From assembly GCF_901709675.1 (NCBI RefSeq), contig NC_051089.1:3756476-3820475 (forward strand): a stretch of DNA of 64,000 nucleotides, read 5' to 3'. This stretch comes from Syngnathus acus. Taxonomy: Eukaryota; Chordata; Actinopteri; Syngnathiformes; Syngnathidae. How positions within the stretch are numbered: the first letter of the stretch is position 1; the number at the start of each line of letters is the position of its first letter. Below are positions 24,483 through 35,718 of this stretch, one piece after another. Position numbers and translations under genes: made by a program. The notes under the pieces are model-generated. The model was not told the DNA's origin. It was given only the letters and a program-made list of their open reading frames with translations, and did not search any database.

Positions 24483-26173
24483 CTGTAATGGGGAAAAAAA
24501 AAGAATGAATGTGTGAGCAAAGGCTGCAGCGTGGGTGAACACAACTATTGTTTCCAATTCTTTTCATTTCCTTTTTTGTGCGCGCTAGTGCGTGTGAAAG
24601 TGTTTATTCGGAAATTATGTAACTCCGCCACCCAAAAAAACAAAAAATGGAAGCAGATGCATTCTGGCACAAACTCTCAGTTTACCTTTAAAAATATATA
24701 TTTATTTATCAAAGGCAGTTTTTGTTAACAGTCCAAGTTGTTGTAACATAATGTATTTATATACATCAAAAGAAATGTAGAGACCTAATTAAACTCATGT
24801 TGTGCTTTAGATGTACCTCAATGACATTATCCGGACTTCAAAATAAAACAACAAACATTTTAGTATACATCAAAGATAATGAATACCCGACCAGCCTAAT
24901 GGACGTATTTTTGTCAACAACCGAGACAATTCATTCTGTACTCTTTTTTTCTTTATTCCAGTCGTTCAACAAACTACAGTGCAAATTTTTGCAAACATTA
25001 TATACCGTATTGGCCCGAATATAAGACGACCCTGATTATAAGACGACCCCCTGTTTTCAAGACTCAAGTTTGAAAAAAGACTTTTTGAACTTCAAATTTA
25101 ATTTTTATACGGAAAATGATTACATCTGAAACAAATGTATTCGAGAAAAAGTTATTTTGCCTCATTCAAATATATAAATATAAATATGAACATTTCTGTT
25201 TTCATGAAGACAATCTTCATTTTCGTTCCTTTGTTTCATACGGCTTCATTTCGTTGAAAATGAAGCCGTGTCTCGTACAGATAAAAATGATGTGGCGGGT
25301 ACATTGTGACACGCTCTTGCTCACTCGCAGGAGGATCCACTGCGGCGAGTCGGTACAGTTCTGCCTCATCTAAATCCAATTTTAATTCCAAATGTAACTC
25401 CGCTCAGCGTAAAGTCACCTCGCAATTGAAGTTCAGCTGTAATCAAAGTTGTCTGACACTGACATCATCACCTTGTGTTTTACGAACTTTAGTTATTGTC
25501 TTGGTATTTGTATTGTTTTTTTTAATTTAGCTGTTTTTACTCTGCTGTCTTGTAAATATGAAACTGTTAATCACCTTACCTAGATAAATTAAAATCAAAA
25601 AACGAATTATAATACAAGTGATTAACAAGGTGGCTGATTTTAAATGAAAAAAGTTTGGCTACTAAGTGATAGCAAAGTTCAAGAACGACCGTCGTCTTGA
25701 TCACCATATTGAGGCACTCTAGTGGATCTTTTATTTTAATTTATTCGCAATTAAAGCGTCAACAGGAACATGCGCAGCACCTCTTTCATTAGCGCACCAC
25801 TCTCCGGCATATTTAACAATCCGACGTTTTTCATGAATGATCGCTTCTCATATTGTCCTTATTGAAATGTGGAATAATGAGTGTCAAACCGGGCTACGGG
25901 AATGTTACGTGGCCGCCGCCCACCCCCTCGCCCTCGCCCGCCTCCCTCGCCGATCACCCCCCCACCCTCACGGAGTCGGGCGGTAATGAGAAAAATGCTA
26001 ATTTGCTGCTGGAGATATTACACTTGGCCTCCCTGATGAGGGATCAGCGGGATCAGGGGAGAAAGGCCTGCTCCGAGTTTTGAAAGGGCGGTGGAGAAAA
26101 AAGGAAAAGACGGGAGGAAGAGATGGGCAGGTAGCCATTGAGAAATGGCCGTGGATGTTGCCGGAACACTTAC
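24483..26173 (-). other. ntrk3: ntrk3 intron 2
   Basis: This is the 1.69-kb intron between the two LRR exons, with GT/AG boundaries and phase 2. The only recognisable content is one MITE-like end at 25005. The rest is AT-rich apart from a GC-rich patch at 25900-25990. Confidence 0.9.
25005..25075 (+). mobile_element. MITE-like 5' end, CCGTATTGGCCCGAATATAA family
   Basis: A left terminus preceded by TA, starting CCGTATTGGCCCGAATATAA and followed by a second TGATTATAAGACGACC motif. No matching right end was found within the next 1 kb, so this is a truncated or very diverged copy. The right limit given is arbitrary. Confidence 0.5.
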
Positions 26174-26248
26174 AGTCTCTGCAGCCCAGTGTAGAGTTCC
26201 ATGTCCACATCCCGTAAAGTCTGCAATCCCGTCCAGTTCTCAATGTGT
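26174..26248 (-). CDS. ntrk3: TrkC second coding exon (first leucine-rich repeat)
   Basis: This is a 75-bp phase 2-2 exon bounded by an acceptor (CTCCACAG before 26248) and a GTAAGTG donor. It reads HIENWTGLQTL...DVDMELYTGLQRL, which is the first LRR of the TrkC ectodomain (about residues 86-111 here). The length matches the small LRR exons usual for Trk genes. N90-W-T is an extra predicted N-glycosylation site. The exon joins in frame to the exon ending at 45321 and to the exon starting at 24482. A 170-bp inverted-repeat MITE sits about 270 bp upstream in intron 1. Confidence 0.94.
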
Positions 26249-26516
26249 CTGTGGAGAAAAATAGAACAAAACGGATGATTAAACAAACTACAAAAGAAAA
26301 GTAAGTGGTGCTTAAAAATCCATAAACATTTAAATTGCAATTATCGGAAAACCTGGCGACAGGATGCTCTCTGCCGGTCTACGATAAATATAATTGCACA
26401 AAAAGCAGTCAGCGAAGTTAATCTGGTGATGCTAGACTGACGGGCTAATGCCAGCCGCCGCCTCCGACAAAAATGTCAAGCCGCTATGAAATTAGATTTC
26501 GGGGAGAAACAAAATA

Positions 26517-26686
26517 CCGTAATTTTCGGACTATAAGTCGCACCGGAGTATAAGTCGCACCAGCCATAAAATGCCCAAAAAAGTGAAAAAAACCCATATA
26601 TATGTATATAAATCGCTCCTGAGTATAAGTCGCCCCCCCACCCAAACTATGAAAAAAAACCGCGACTTATAGTCCGAAAATTACGG
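26517..26686. mobile_element. Related MITE family with CCGTAATTTTCGG termini
   Basis: A 170-bp element with near-perfect inverted ends (CCGTAATTTTCGGACTATAA and its complement) flanked by TA (26515-26516, 26687-26688). Internal GAGTATAAGTCGC motifs repeat the terminal motif. It lies about 270 bp from ntrk3 exon 2. Confidence 0.75.
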
Positions 26687-27342
26687 TAAGTGTTTGTTTG
26701 TTGCTCATTTTCCATCAATCCAAACACAGACCGGTCGGGGAAAAGTGGCAGGCGGCCTAATTGCTTTGTTTCGATGTTAACTAGCGCCACCTGAAAATGA
26801 CCAAAAAAAGCTCTTTTCTTACATGTCACCAACCAATGAAAACAAAAAAGGCAACACAAAATGCAACAAAATGATGTTGCCCTTTACTCTGTATTAGTAT
26901 TTTCGTAGCTGCGCCGTTGTGGGTGTGAACACAGCAAACTACAATCCACTACTTCCACCAAGATTTGTTATTCTGGCAGTCCAGTCAACCAATCATGGCC
27001 GTGCCAACCACAATTCTATCAACTCACCCTCCACTTATTCTTCTTTACACTTTGTTGTAAAAGATTGAGGTGTATCCTGTCCTGTACTGAATATTTCGAG
27101 ACTTTTCTGTTTTCAAAAAAATAAAATCATTTTGTGTCTGTACAATATGTACTTTTTGTCAGGCGACAGTCTAGAGGGGAGAAGATGACCGACAAGTCAC
27201 ATTGAGCCTCTGTGACGCTTTTCTGAACGAGGTCGTGCACTGCATTGTGTGGCACGCCATGCTGTCCTTTGGCAATCCTTCAACTGAATCCAATTCCAGC
27301 ACGGCTCAGGACCATTACTGCCGGATTGTGTGCAGTTCCATC

Positions 27343-27366
27343 TCCATCATCATCATCATCATCATG
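27343..27366 (+). repeat. (CAT)n microsatellite
   Basis: About seven CAT units in ntrk3 intron 1. Confidence 0.85.
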
Positions 27367-27689
27367 TGAGGGCGACGTTGGGACCCATGCCGGACATCTT
27401 AAAGCAAGCATACCACGTATTTCTTCTAGCAACAGCAATGTGTCAATAACATGTTCCCCACTTGAAATATTAGCTATGCTAAGCTAACTGCAAACACTAA
27501 TTATAACCACATTGTCGATGAATAACTCTGAAATCGACCTAACGCTGCCGGTGGTGAGCAAAATGAAAATACTGCGTGTAGAACTGGACAGACTAATTAG
27601 CATCTTTCCGTATGCGGCATTTAGCGAGAGCAGGTTAGTCATTTATGTCATTCTTGCAAAAAGCCTCCGCTTAGTCACATGCTGCCTTT

Positions 27690-27703
27690 GTTACCATGGC
27701 AAC
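27690..27703. promoter_or_regulatory. Consensus RFX X-box
   Basis: GTTACC-AT-GGCAAC fits the X-box rule with no mismatch. It lies in ntrk3 intron 1. Confidence 0.45.
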
Positions 27704-29464
27704 ATAATAGCGTGCACGGCAATGAGCAACAATGTGTTGCTCAGCAAGATCACACGCTAGAAACATATTTGTATATCTCTGATGTGGTCTTCAAGGGGGT
27801 AGCTAATACTGACCACGCATTTGGTAGAAATAATCAAAATATTACAATAATTAGATATTTTCGGGACAGGTGCTCAAAACAAACACATTTTTATGCATAT
27901 TTTGTTTTTAAAATACACAACAAATAGGAATAAAATATTCTTTCAATGTCAAATAATCATCAATATATTTATATCTGTTACATTTCTTTTTTTTCCTTTT
28001 TGAAATATCATAAGGTCATGTAACAGACAACGCAAACACTGGTTAGGCTGTAGAAAAGGTCAAAATAAATACACAACAGGCATTATTCACTTCTGCTGGT
28101 CAAGACTCAGGAGAAATTTTATCGGGAGAAGATCAAGGGCGTCAAAATGTAGCAAAATACAGACAAGGGCCAATATTACCAAGTGTGTTTGCCACTTCTA
28201 GTTGTGTATCCTCAAATGTTACAATGACAATGTAATTAAATTCAAGAGGAGACCAAGGGCAAGAAAATGTGAGCAAAAATGTGCGCACTACAACGCTAAA
28301 GCACAACAGTTAGCATGTCTCTTTGTTAATTTTCACAAAGGCACAAATGGTATCAGTTATTTGGCATCGGTATACTCAATAGCGGTCTGAAGAAAAAGTG
28401 TGTTTGTATAATTGACTTTTTTTGCCGTTTATCCTTCTGTACATTATGGGCAGCAATTTTGAGACTCGAGCTTTTCATGCCTTGATACTTTTTCTCTTTT
28501 CACATAAAAAGCCTACATTTAAATCTTTTATTTTCTTCTGCCTCCTAATTTGGGAGCTCATTTTTGCTACATTTGTCCAGGAATATATTTCCCCAATTGC
28601 CTGAGAGTGCCTGAACACTGTTGCCAAATAAAATATTGATGTAATAGAGCGATATGAAAAGAATATATAATGTAAATCTATAATTTAGCACAGCCTCCAC
28701 TGACTCCACTTTTCGTCAACAAAACAACAAATAGAGGGAGGCAGGCGACGGCTCCCCGTGAACTGCAATCTGATTGCGCTGATTGTTGGCGTCGCGCTGA
28801 ATGCGCTTGGTGGATTTGACGCTTGTGGAAAAAAAATAAAATACAATACAAAATATGCTCATGATTGACAATGATGCTGCGATTCAATCTACTATTCCTT
28901 CATAATTCCCTCTATCCTAGCAAGGTTGGAAATTGAATGTGACAAAAGTGACTATTTTTCTTTCTTCTTCAAGATCTTTACATGTTACAATAGCCCTGCA
29001 AGGAAATTGTGGAAGAGTACACTGAGCAAACAAAGCAAATCTATGCTTATTATTTGTGTCATTTTAAGCTGTGTATCCTCAAATGTTGCAATTTTATTCA
29101 AAAGGAGACAAATAGTCGCGAGAAAACGGCAGTCAATTGGAGACTTTGGTGCGGTGAACGAAACAGCTAATCTATCGATTTGGATTTGGTATGTAGACAC
29201 TGTTGCCTGACATATGAGCATATGTATGGTTTTACAGCCTTCTGCTTTATGAGCTTGCCATTGGCTCAAACCTAAACCGGGTGGCAAAATGGCTGGAGGA
29301 GAACGCCCCACGAACAAACAGTAACAGATTCCACCCCGGCGAGGGCCATCTGTTGTGTTGTGGCGGCCTCGGGCCCTGCAACGTGATGCCACCACCACAC
29401 AAACAATACATTGGTCAACCGCTAAATTCAATCAGACAAGTATCCCTAAATATATTTTTGGGGC

Positions 29465-29528
29465 TAAATATATTTACATATATATTTACATATATATATG
29501 TATATATATATATATACATATATATATA
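29465..29528 (+). repeat. TA/CATA-rich microsatellite
   Basis: Interspersed TATATA and CATATA runs leading into the palindrome at 29529. Confidence 0.85.
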
Positions 29529-29603
29529 ATTAATTAATTAATTAAATATTAATTCTATAATATATATATATATATTATAGAATTAATATTTAATTAATTA
29601 TTT
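29529..29603. repeat. Long AT-only palindrome
   Basis: The arms TAATTAATTAAATATTAATT and CTATAA extend from a central TATATA run and are matched base for base on the far side. This is a near-perfect inverted repeat of about 66-75 bp able to form a cruciform. Confidence 0.85.
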
Positions 29604-29632
29604 TATTTTATTTTTTATTTTATTAATTTATA

Positions 29633-29639
29633 TATAGAG

Positions 29640-29684
<45 letters not shown>

Positions 29685-29777
29685 TACAGAGAGAGATACA
29701 GAGAGAGATACAGAGATACAGAGATACAGAGATACAGAGAGAGAGAGACAGACAGACAGAGACAGACAGAGACAGAC

Positions 29778-29842
<65 letters not shown>

Positions 29843-29846
29843 TAGA
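29633..29846 (+). repeat. Compound GAGA/GATA/GACA microsatellite
   Basis: The tract passes from GAGAGATA through GATACAGA to a pure GACA run (about 29785-29840), showing stepwise evolution between related tetranucleotides. Confidence 0.95.
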
Positions 29847-30924
29847 CACTTTTTTTTTTCAGAATATATATCCATTCTTCTGAATGGAAAATAATAAAAA
29901 CTATTCATTCGAACTATTTTAGTGGCATAAATGTATTTAACACACCGGAGGCACAACCTGTGGCTTAAAATAAATACTTTTGAGTTTGTTTTTTTTTCCC
30001 CCCCTTGCGATTGCGTACACACTTTTCCCTTCCGCTGTCGGCGTGATTTACGACTGTATCGTAATGATGTACAGCACCGCTGCTGCCACCTTAATGGGAA
30101 AATGTTTAATAAAACACAATGTCTCTGGTGTGTTCCCTGGGATATTGATCTCGCCTTGCCTCGCGTCGGGCCAAACACTCCAGACGAGGAACGTGGCGGG
30201 TCAGAGTAGCACTCCGTTAGATTAAAGCGCACGCCGACATCAATCAGATAGTCTTGTTTTTTTTTGTCTCTCCCGCCACACGTGCTGGTGTTTTTGTGAA
30301 GCGTTTTCGCAAAAGTGAAAACGTGGAAAAGGATGCTGATAACCCTCGACTTGGGTGTGCCAATGGAATCTTACAAATTGATTTTACATTACGGTCACTG
30401 CGGTGGTAGAGTTGGCAATCTGTTGCTTCAAACCGGAATTGTACTATAAATAGAAACACGGTAATTTCAGGGTGATAGCTAGAAATATTTCAGTGGGGTG
30501 GCCACATACATGTGCTGAAACATAATGGATGCTTGTAAGAAATATATCTGAGAAATCATTACAGTACCATACACAAATAAATAGAACCTTGGCTAACTCT
30601 CAAAACTTACACGGTTGTTGTTTTGTCTTCGTGCTCGATAACAAACAAGCAGATTCATTCTCGCTATGGGAAACATGACACAAATAGTTTTCACTGTTGT
30701 TCTGCTACTCCAAGCACCAAACAAACTAAATTTACCCAATCAGTCATTGATAATGTGAAGATGAGCCTTTGCAAGCTGGGGGATTTGATTGCCATCTTAA
30801 AGTGACAGGCGACATTCAAACGACTGTTGTATTAAGAGCGATTGTGCGGCACAGCAGCACAGCGGTATAAACAGCGGATGAAGATTAATGAGGACGCCTG
30901 AAAAATGAGGCTTGTCTATTCCAG

Positions 30925-31015
30925 AGGTGGCAAACGTCTGTAGCCAAGTTGAAGTACAGATACTTGGGTAAATAATATTTCGGTGAAAGTTGAAGTGGTG
31001 AATGCACTCAGAATA
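30925..31015 (+). repeat. Fish dispersed repeat end (AAGTACAGATACTT type)
   Basis: This starts AGAGGTGGCAAAC and continues with AAGTTGAAGTACAGATACTT, the start of a common teleost repeat. A related copy begins at 49608. No opposite end was found. Confidence 0.4.
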
Positions 31016-34000
31016 TTGACAATGATATGATAAGGATCATTTTTGAAAGTCAGTTTGTCCTTTTTAGGCTTCATTTGTTGGCCACATCACTGGTATAGTC
31101 CCTAAAGGGAAACACTGGTCATATCGGAGCAAAAAAAAAATATTTCAATTTTCCTGAGGATGGGTTCGAGTATACTCCAATCGAGAAGGACACCTGACGC
31201 CAGACATTAAAAGAAAAAATGCAGACGGCAAGGGTAACAACTTCCTCTTGTTGACATTTCGTCAAGCGCACAAGAGCAAAAGGCGACGGATTAAACGAGC
31301 CGTGCGTGGCGCTGCGACGCCACCACGCTTCTATCCTCCACTTGGAAAAGTTCACGCAGGGTTTACGAAAGCACTTCAGAAAGCGCAGCTATGGAGGCCG
31401 CATGTTTAGAATTTAATCATGCCCTTTTTAATCAGGCCACAACATTAGCATTAGAAACGCAAGCTAATGAGATCAAATACAAGGCATATGTAGCGGTTAG
31501 CTTAGCCTTCCGTGTAGGGTTAGCGTATTGGATAGCGGTTTAGACATTTATGGAATGGCCGCTGCTGTAAAGCAACCTATACATCCATGCGACCAGCCAA
31601 ATGAAACCCTCGCCAGGTGTGGCCGAATGTGGAAACGTTATTCCGGACGTGTTGGTTCAGAGTGTTTTCACACAGCTGATGATATTCGCGGATGCCCCCA
31701 CGACGCCACCCCCGCGTGGTTCCGAGTCACCGCCAAAGCGCACCCCCGAGTCCCCAATGATTGTGAGGGCAGACGAAATCTGGCAGGGGAAGGGAATGTT
31801 CCGACCGCGTGTTGCGGAAAAGGTATCACTTCCTCACACATGAGTGAATCGTGAGCATGTGTGGACAAAGCGAAAATGACTATAATTAGAGAGCCATTTT
31901 GCCAAGTGCCACTGCGGCTATGATCCTCTCTGGATTCAAAGAGGCAGCCGTCGGGCCTGGAGCCGCCGAGGCGTGTCGTCGCGGGAGCTTCGCACACATC
32001 GCCGATTGTCACTGGCAACGACGTACGCTTCCATCTGCGCCGCGAAATGAGCGGAATATATCAGCGCTGTCGAACCCCCATGACATGTGGCCGAGTCTTA
32101 TACAACATGAGCTCGCGAGCTTTTGAAATGTCTCATTTGTTTATGCTAACGCTAAAGCTAAGTGAGGAACTGACACGTGACCGCTAGGTGTCGTTAAAAA
32201 GGTGGCTCACCCAAAATCAGCTGGGATAGGCGCCATTATTATTAAGCCTTATTATTTATTTATTATTTTTTAAATTTAAGCTTTTTTTTAATTTTAAAAG
32301 TCTTAAATTTAGCTACACATAACAGGCGTCTAAATAATGTAAACGCTCAGTGGGTCACATTAAAGAATGCAGGGAGGGCGTTATTTTTTTGTGATGTAAT
32401 TCCATTCGTCTTCTTTCAGCATATGTTTTTGGGCAGCCAAGTCAAATGTCATTTCATTAGAATCGCTTAGTTGGGTCTGACCGACTCCAAAGAGGATCCG
32501 TCACGCTAGCTGTTAAATGTTCTGCTGTGGCCGCCAGCTCGACATCAAAACCACTTCAGATGCGAAGTCTTTTGAGAATCACAGAACTGGAGGACAAAAT
32601 ACAGTCGAATCACATTAAAAAAATTCCCGCAAAAAATGAATCTCACGTGGAACACGTTTTTCTTGGGCGTGCATACATTTGATTACCATCACGAGTGAGC
32701 ATTGATATCCGATGTTACCATAGCGTGTATCCTAATCGTGCCACTCAAGTCTTTTGTCAGCTCAAATATTCATTTGAACCGCTGAGCCGGAACAAAACAC
32801 CCAACAGAAGCTTCCACCTCGTAACCGTTGTCATTAATAGTTAGTTAAATTGCCGCCCTGTCAATCATCAGATCAAAGCAAAATGGTGTTTCTTCAAGTG
32901 AAAAACAACACCGCAGATGTGATCCAGTGGAATCAATGATGAAAACAAACCCGTGGCTTATTTTCTCCTTCGGAACTCCCCAAACAATCAATAAAAGAAC
33001 AAGGAGCAAAAAAAAAATACAAAAAAACCCCATTTATGGGTTTTCGAAGGAACACGCCCTTCTGACCGCGCACTGCAAGATTCATGAGGCCTTTTTTTCC
33101 CCCCTTTGCCATCAGCACTTCTTGTAAGTCGACTCCCTGCTGAGTACGATCGTGTTTAATCAAATAAGTGATCGGCGAGATCTGCTGGATGTTGGCCAGA
33201 TAAGTCGTAGCGCATGCAAATGCGACGGATGGACTTTCGTTCAGGTTTGAAGTCTTTGTATGTATTCGCTGTAAATCCTCCAGTTGATGTTCCATAAAAC
33301 ATCAAAGGTGGCTCCGTTCAGGTATTACAAGGTGCCATTTTGTTTTTTGGCAACTTTTTAGGGTTGCATGAATGTTTCAAGAATGACGTCGGTCCTAAAC
33401 CTTCTATCTGACGTCATGTTTTAATAGCTTGAAGTGAATTTCAAGCATACAGGAGAGGTAAAAGTATTTTTCAAAGATTCATGCCGTCTTTCGATTTCCA
33501 ACTAGAATATGAATGTCAATGTCCAAACCCTCGACTCTTGATCTTGCACAATTTTAAAAGACCATGATGGCTCCAAAAACTTCAGAGATGAAGAAGTCAT
33601 TTTGGACTCATTTGGGTAATATGGAATTAAGTATTGTGTCCACAATATGGACAAATCCCAGAATAGATTGCTAAAATCCAATTATCCCGTTTAATTCTTC
33701 CTTGACAGTAAACCTTGCATATCTTCAGGTGGACCACACACTGCAAAGGTGGTGAAAAAAAAAAAAAATCTGATTATTTTTTTATGACGCCTGTTGGGGG
33801 GAAAAAAAAAGGATAGCGATGACTACTGGAGCAACTCCCAATCATTGCGACTTTGAAAGGCCACCCCGGTCCGGGCACAGATCACTAGGATGAGGATTAA
33901 ACGTTCCGCGCACGTCCTTTGCCAGAGAGAGGCTCTCGTCCAATTCCAGGATACGATAAATCTGCGGCTGAGGGGCACGTCTGCGCTAGAATTCAATTAG

Positions 34001-34850
34001 GTAAGAAAAGAGAGGAGAGGATCACGGCGATATTAGACGGCTGATGGCTGAGCTCCTGGCTGACCCCGGTAATGAAGCCCTCCGCAACCAGATTGATTTG
34101 ACTTGCGAGCTCAAGAGTTCACCACCTTTTTTTTTTTAAAGCGGTGGGCTTCAAAAGGCAGGATGTCGCCGCTTTGCGAGGAACAAAGCATTCCATATAA
34201 TCTGATGTCGAATTCCGATTCATGGGACTTTTTACAAAGCCGTTCGTGTATGACGGAATTGAACAAGATCACCTCTGAACCTTTACGTGGTAGCGCCGTC
34301 GTTATATTAAAGTTCTCTGTGAGGTTCGGATGTGTTTGAGTTGTGTCGAGGACACGGCGAATATACGCAAGAGCGTAATTGCACCATTAAGATGCGTCAT
34401 GCGGATAAACGAGCGGATGACAAAGAAGCAACAAGTGGCGTGATTGAAAAATAAAAACGTTACACCCGCGTTGAACTTGTCTGATTTTTATCAGTCATGA
34501 CCTTTCGGGCTTTAAATGGAATTTCATTCCAAATCAAATCACGAACAATATTGAATGAAACTGTGAGTCAGCTCACATTTTAGTATCTGAGCAGTCTGTC
34601 GTTCAGATTTGGTAGCAAGTGGAATCTTTGACAAGTTTGTTTTTTTGAATCAATTTTATCTTCAAATTGGCCACTTGACATCGAAATAGAAGTCTCCATG
34701 TTCTTTTTAGGAATTTTTTTTTTTATTCACTCATGGTAGAGAAGCTTACGAAATTTAACATCACATCCGAACTGGTTGGATTTTTCGGATTCATTTTTAA
34801 TTGCGGATTTTGTTTAGACGAGTTCTTTAATGGCCAACTATTGAGAAATA

Positions 34851-35190
34851 CCGTATTTTCCAGACTATAAGGCGCACTTAAAAACCTCAAATTTTCTCAA
34901 AAGCCGACAGTGCGCCTTATAGTCCGGTGCGCCTTATAGATGGACCAAATTCCTAAATTTAAACTAGCCCGAAGCATTGTGTCATGAAATCAATCATAAG
35001 TGGCCGTCTGAAGTTGAAATAAAAAAGATAAAATGGAGAATGATTTGATTTGGATTAAAAATCTGACATGATGCATTAATGGTGCGCCTTATAGTCCGGT
35101 GCGCCTTATACTAGGACAAAGTTTTAAAATGGGCCATTCATTGAAGGTGCGCCTTATAGTCTGGTGCGCCTTATAGTCTGGAAAATACGG
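34851..35190 (+). mobile_element. TA-flanked MITE, internally deleted copy
   Basis: A 340-bp copy in ntrk3 intron 1 flanked by TA (34849-34850, 35191-35192). Compared with the copies at 2039 and 13673 it lacks about 70 bp of the middle. The missing segment is bounded in the longer copies by a CTGAAG direct repeat, so it was probably lost by microhomology. Confidence 0.8.
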
Positions 35191-35676
35191 TACCTCTACC
35201 AATATCCTCTTTCTATACATACAGGAAAGCGCTGACGTCGCATTATTTTACATCCAGCAGCGTCTCAGTGCAAAACAATGTCAAACTTTATGAGGCGTAA
35301 TAAATTCATACATCCGCCTGCCAGGAATGTGACAGTAATGCTGAGGACGTCCACGTGGGGACACTTTTGGAGGACTAGTAATTAAGTGTAATCATAATAA
35401 TGCAAACTCTATCCCTTGGTGCTGCAAGGGAATTCAAATAAAAAGCTCAACTATAACCTTGGTGTGTGTGTGCGGAACTATTTCAAGATATTGCCTGATG
35501 GGCCTCAGTGTAATTCACTTTTTGCTCTCTTCTCCTAAAGTGTCAATCAATTGTCTCGCAATCTCCTCCACAAGATGGCTCCTGATACACTCGAGTCAGG
35601 AGGTTTACACTTTTTTAATTTAATAAAGCAAATCAGATTTACACGAGCGCCAGGTGACAATAGAAAAGGTCAGGCC

Positions 35677-35677
<1 letters not shown>

Positions 35678-35717
<40 letters not shown>
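35678..35717 (+). repeat. (GT)n microsatellite
   Basis: About 19 GT units. Confidence 0.95.

Positions 35718-35718
<1 letters not shown>

Noticed and set aside
29615-30232. A 205-codon minus-strand frame with Cys-Leu-Ser repeats
   Set aside because: It is the translation of the GACA/GATA repeat tract and has no sign of coding use.
31160-31185. GGGTTCGAGTAT, tRNA T-arm-like
   Set aside because: No A box or cloverleaf can be built around it.
35360-35385. GGAGGACTAGTAATTAAGT, slightly like a mir-7 seed region
   Set aside because: There are several mismatches to mature miR-7 and no complementary hairpin arm nearby.
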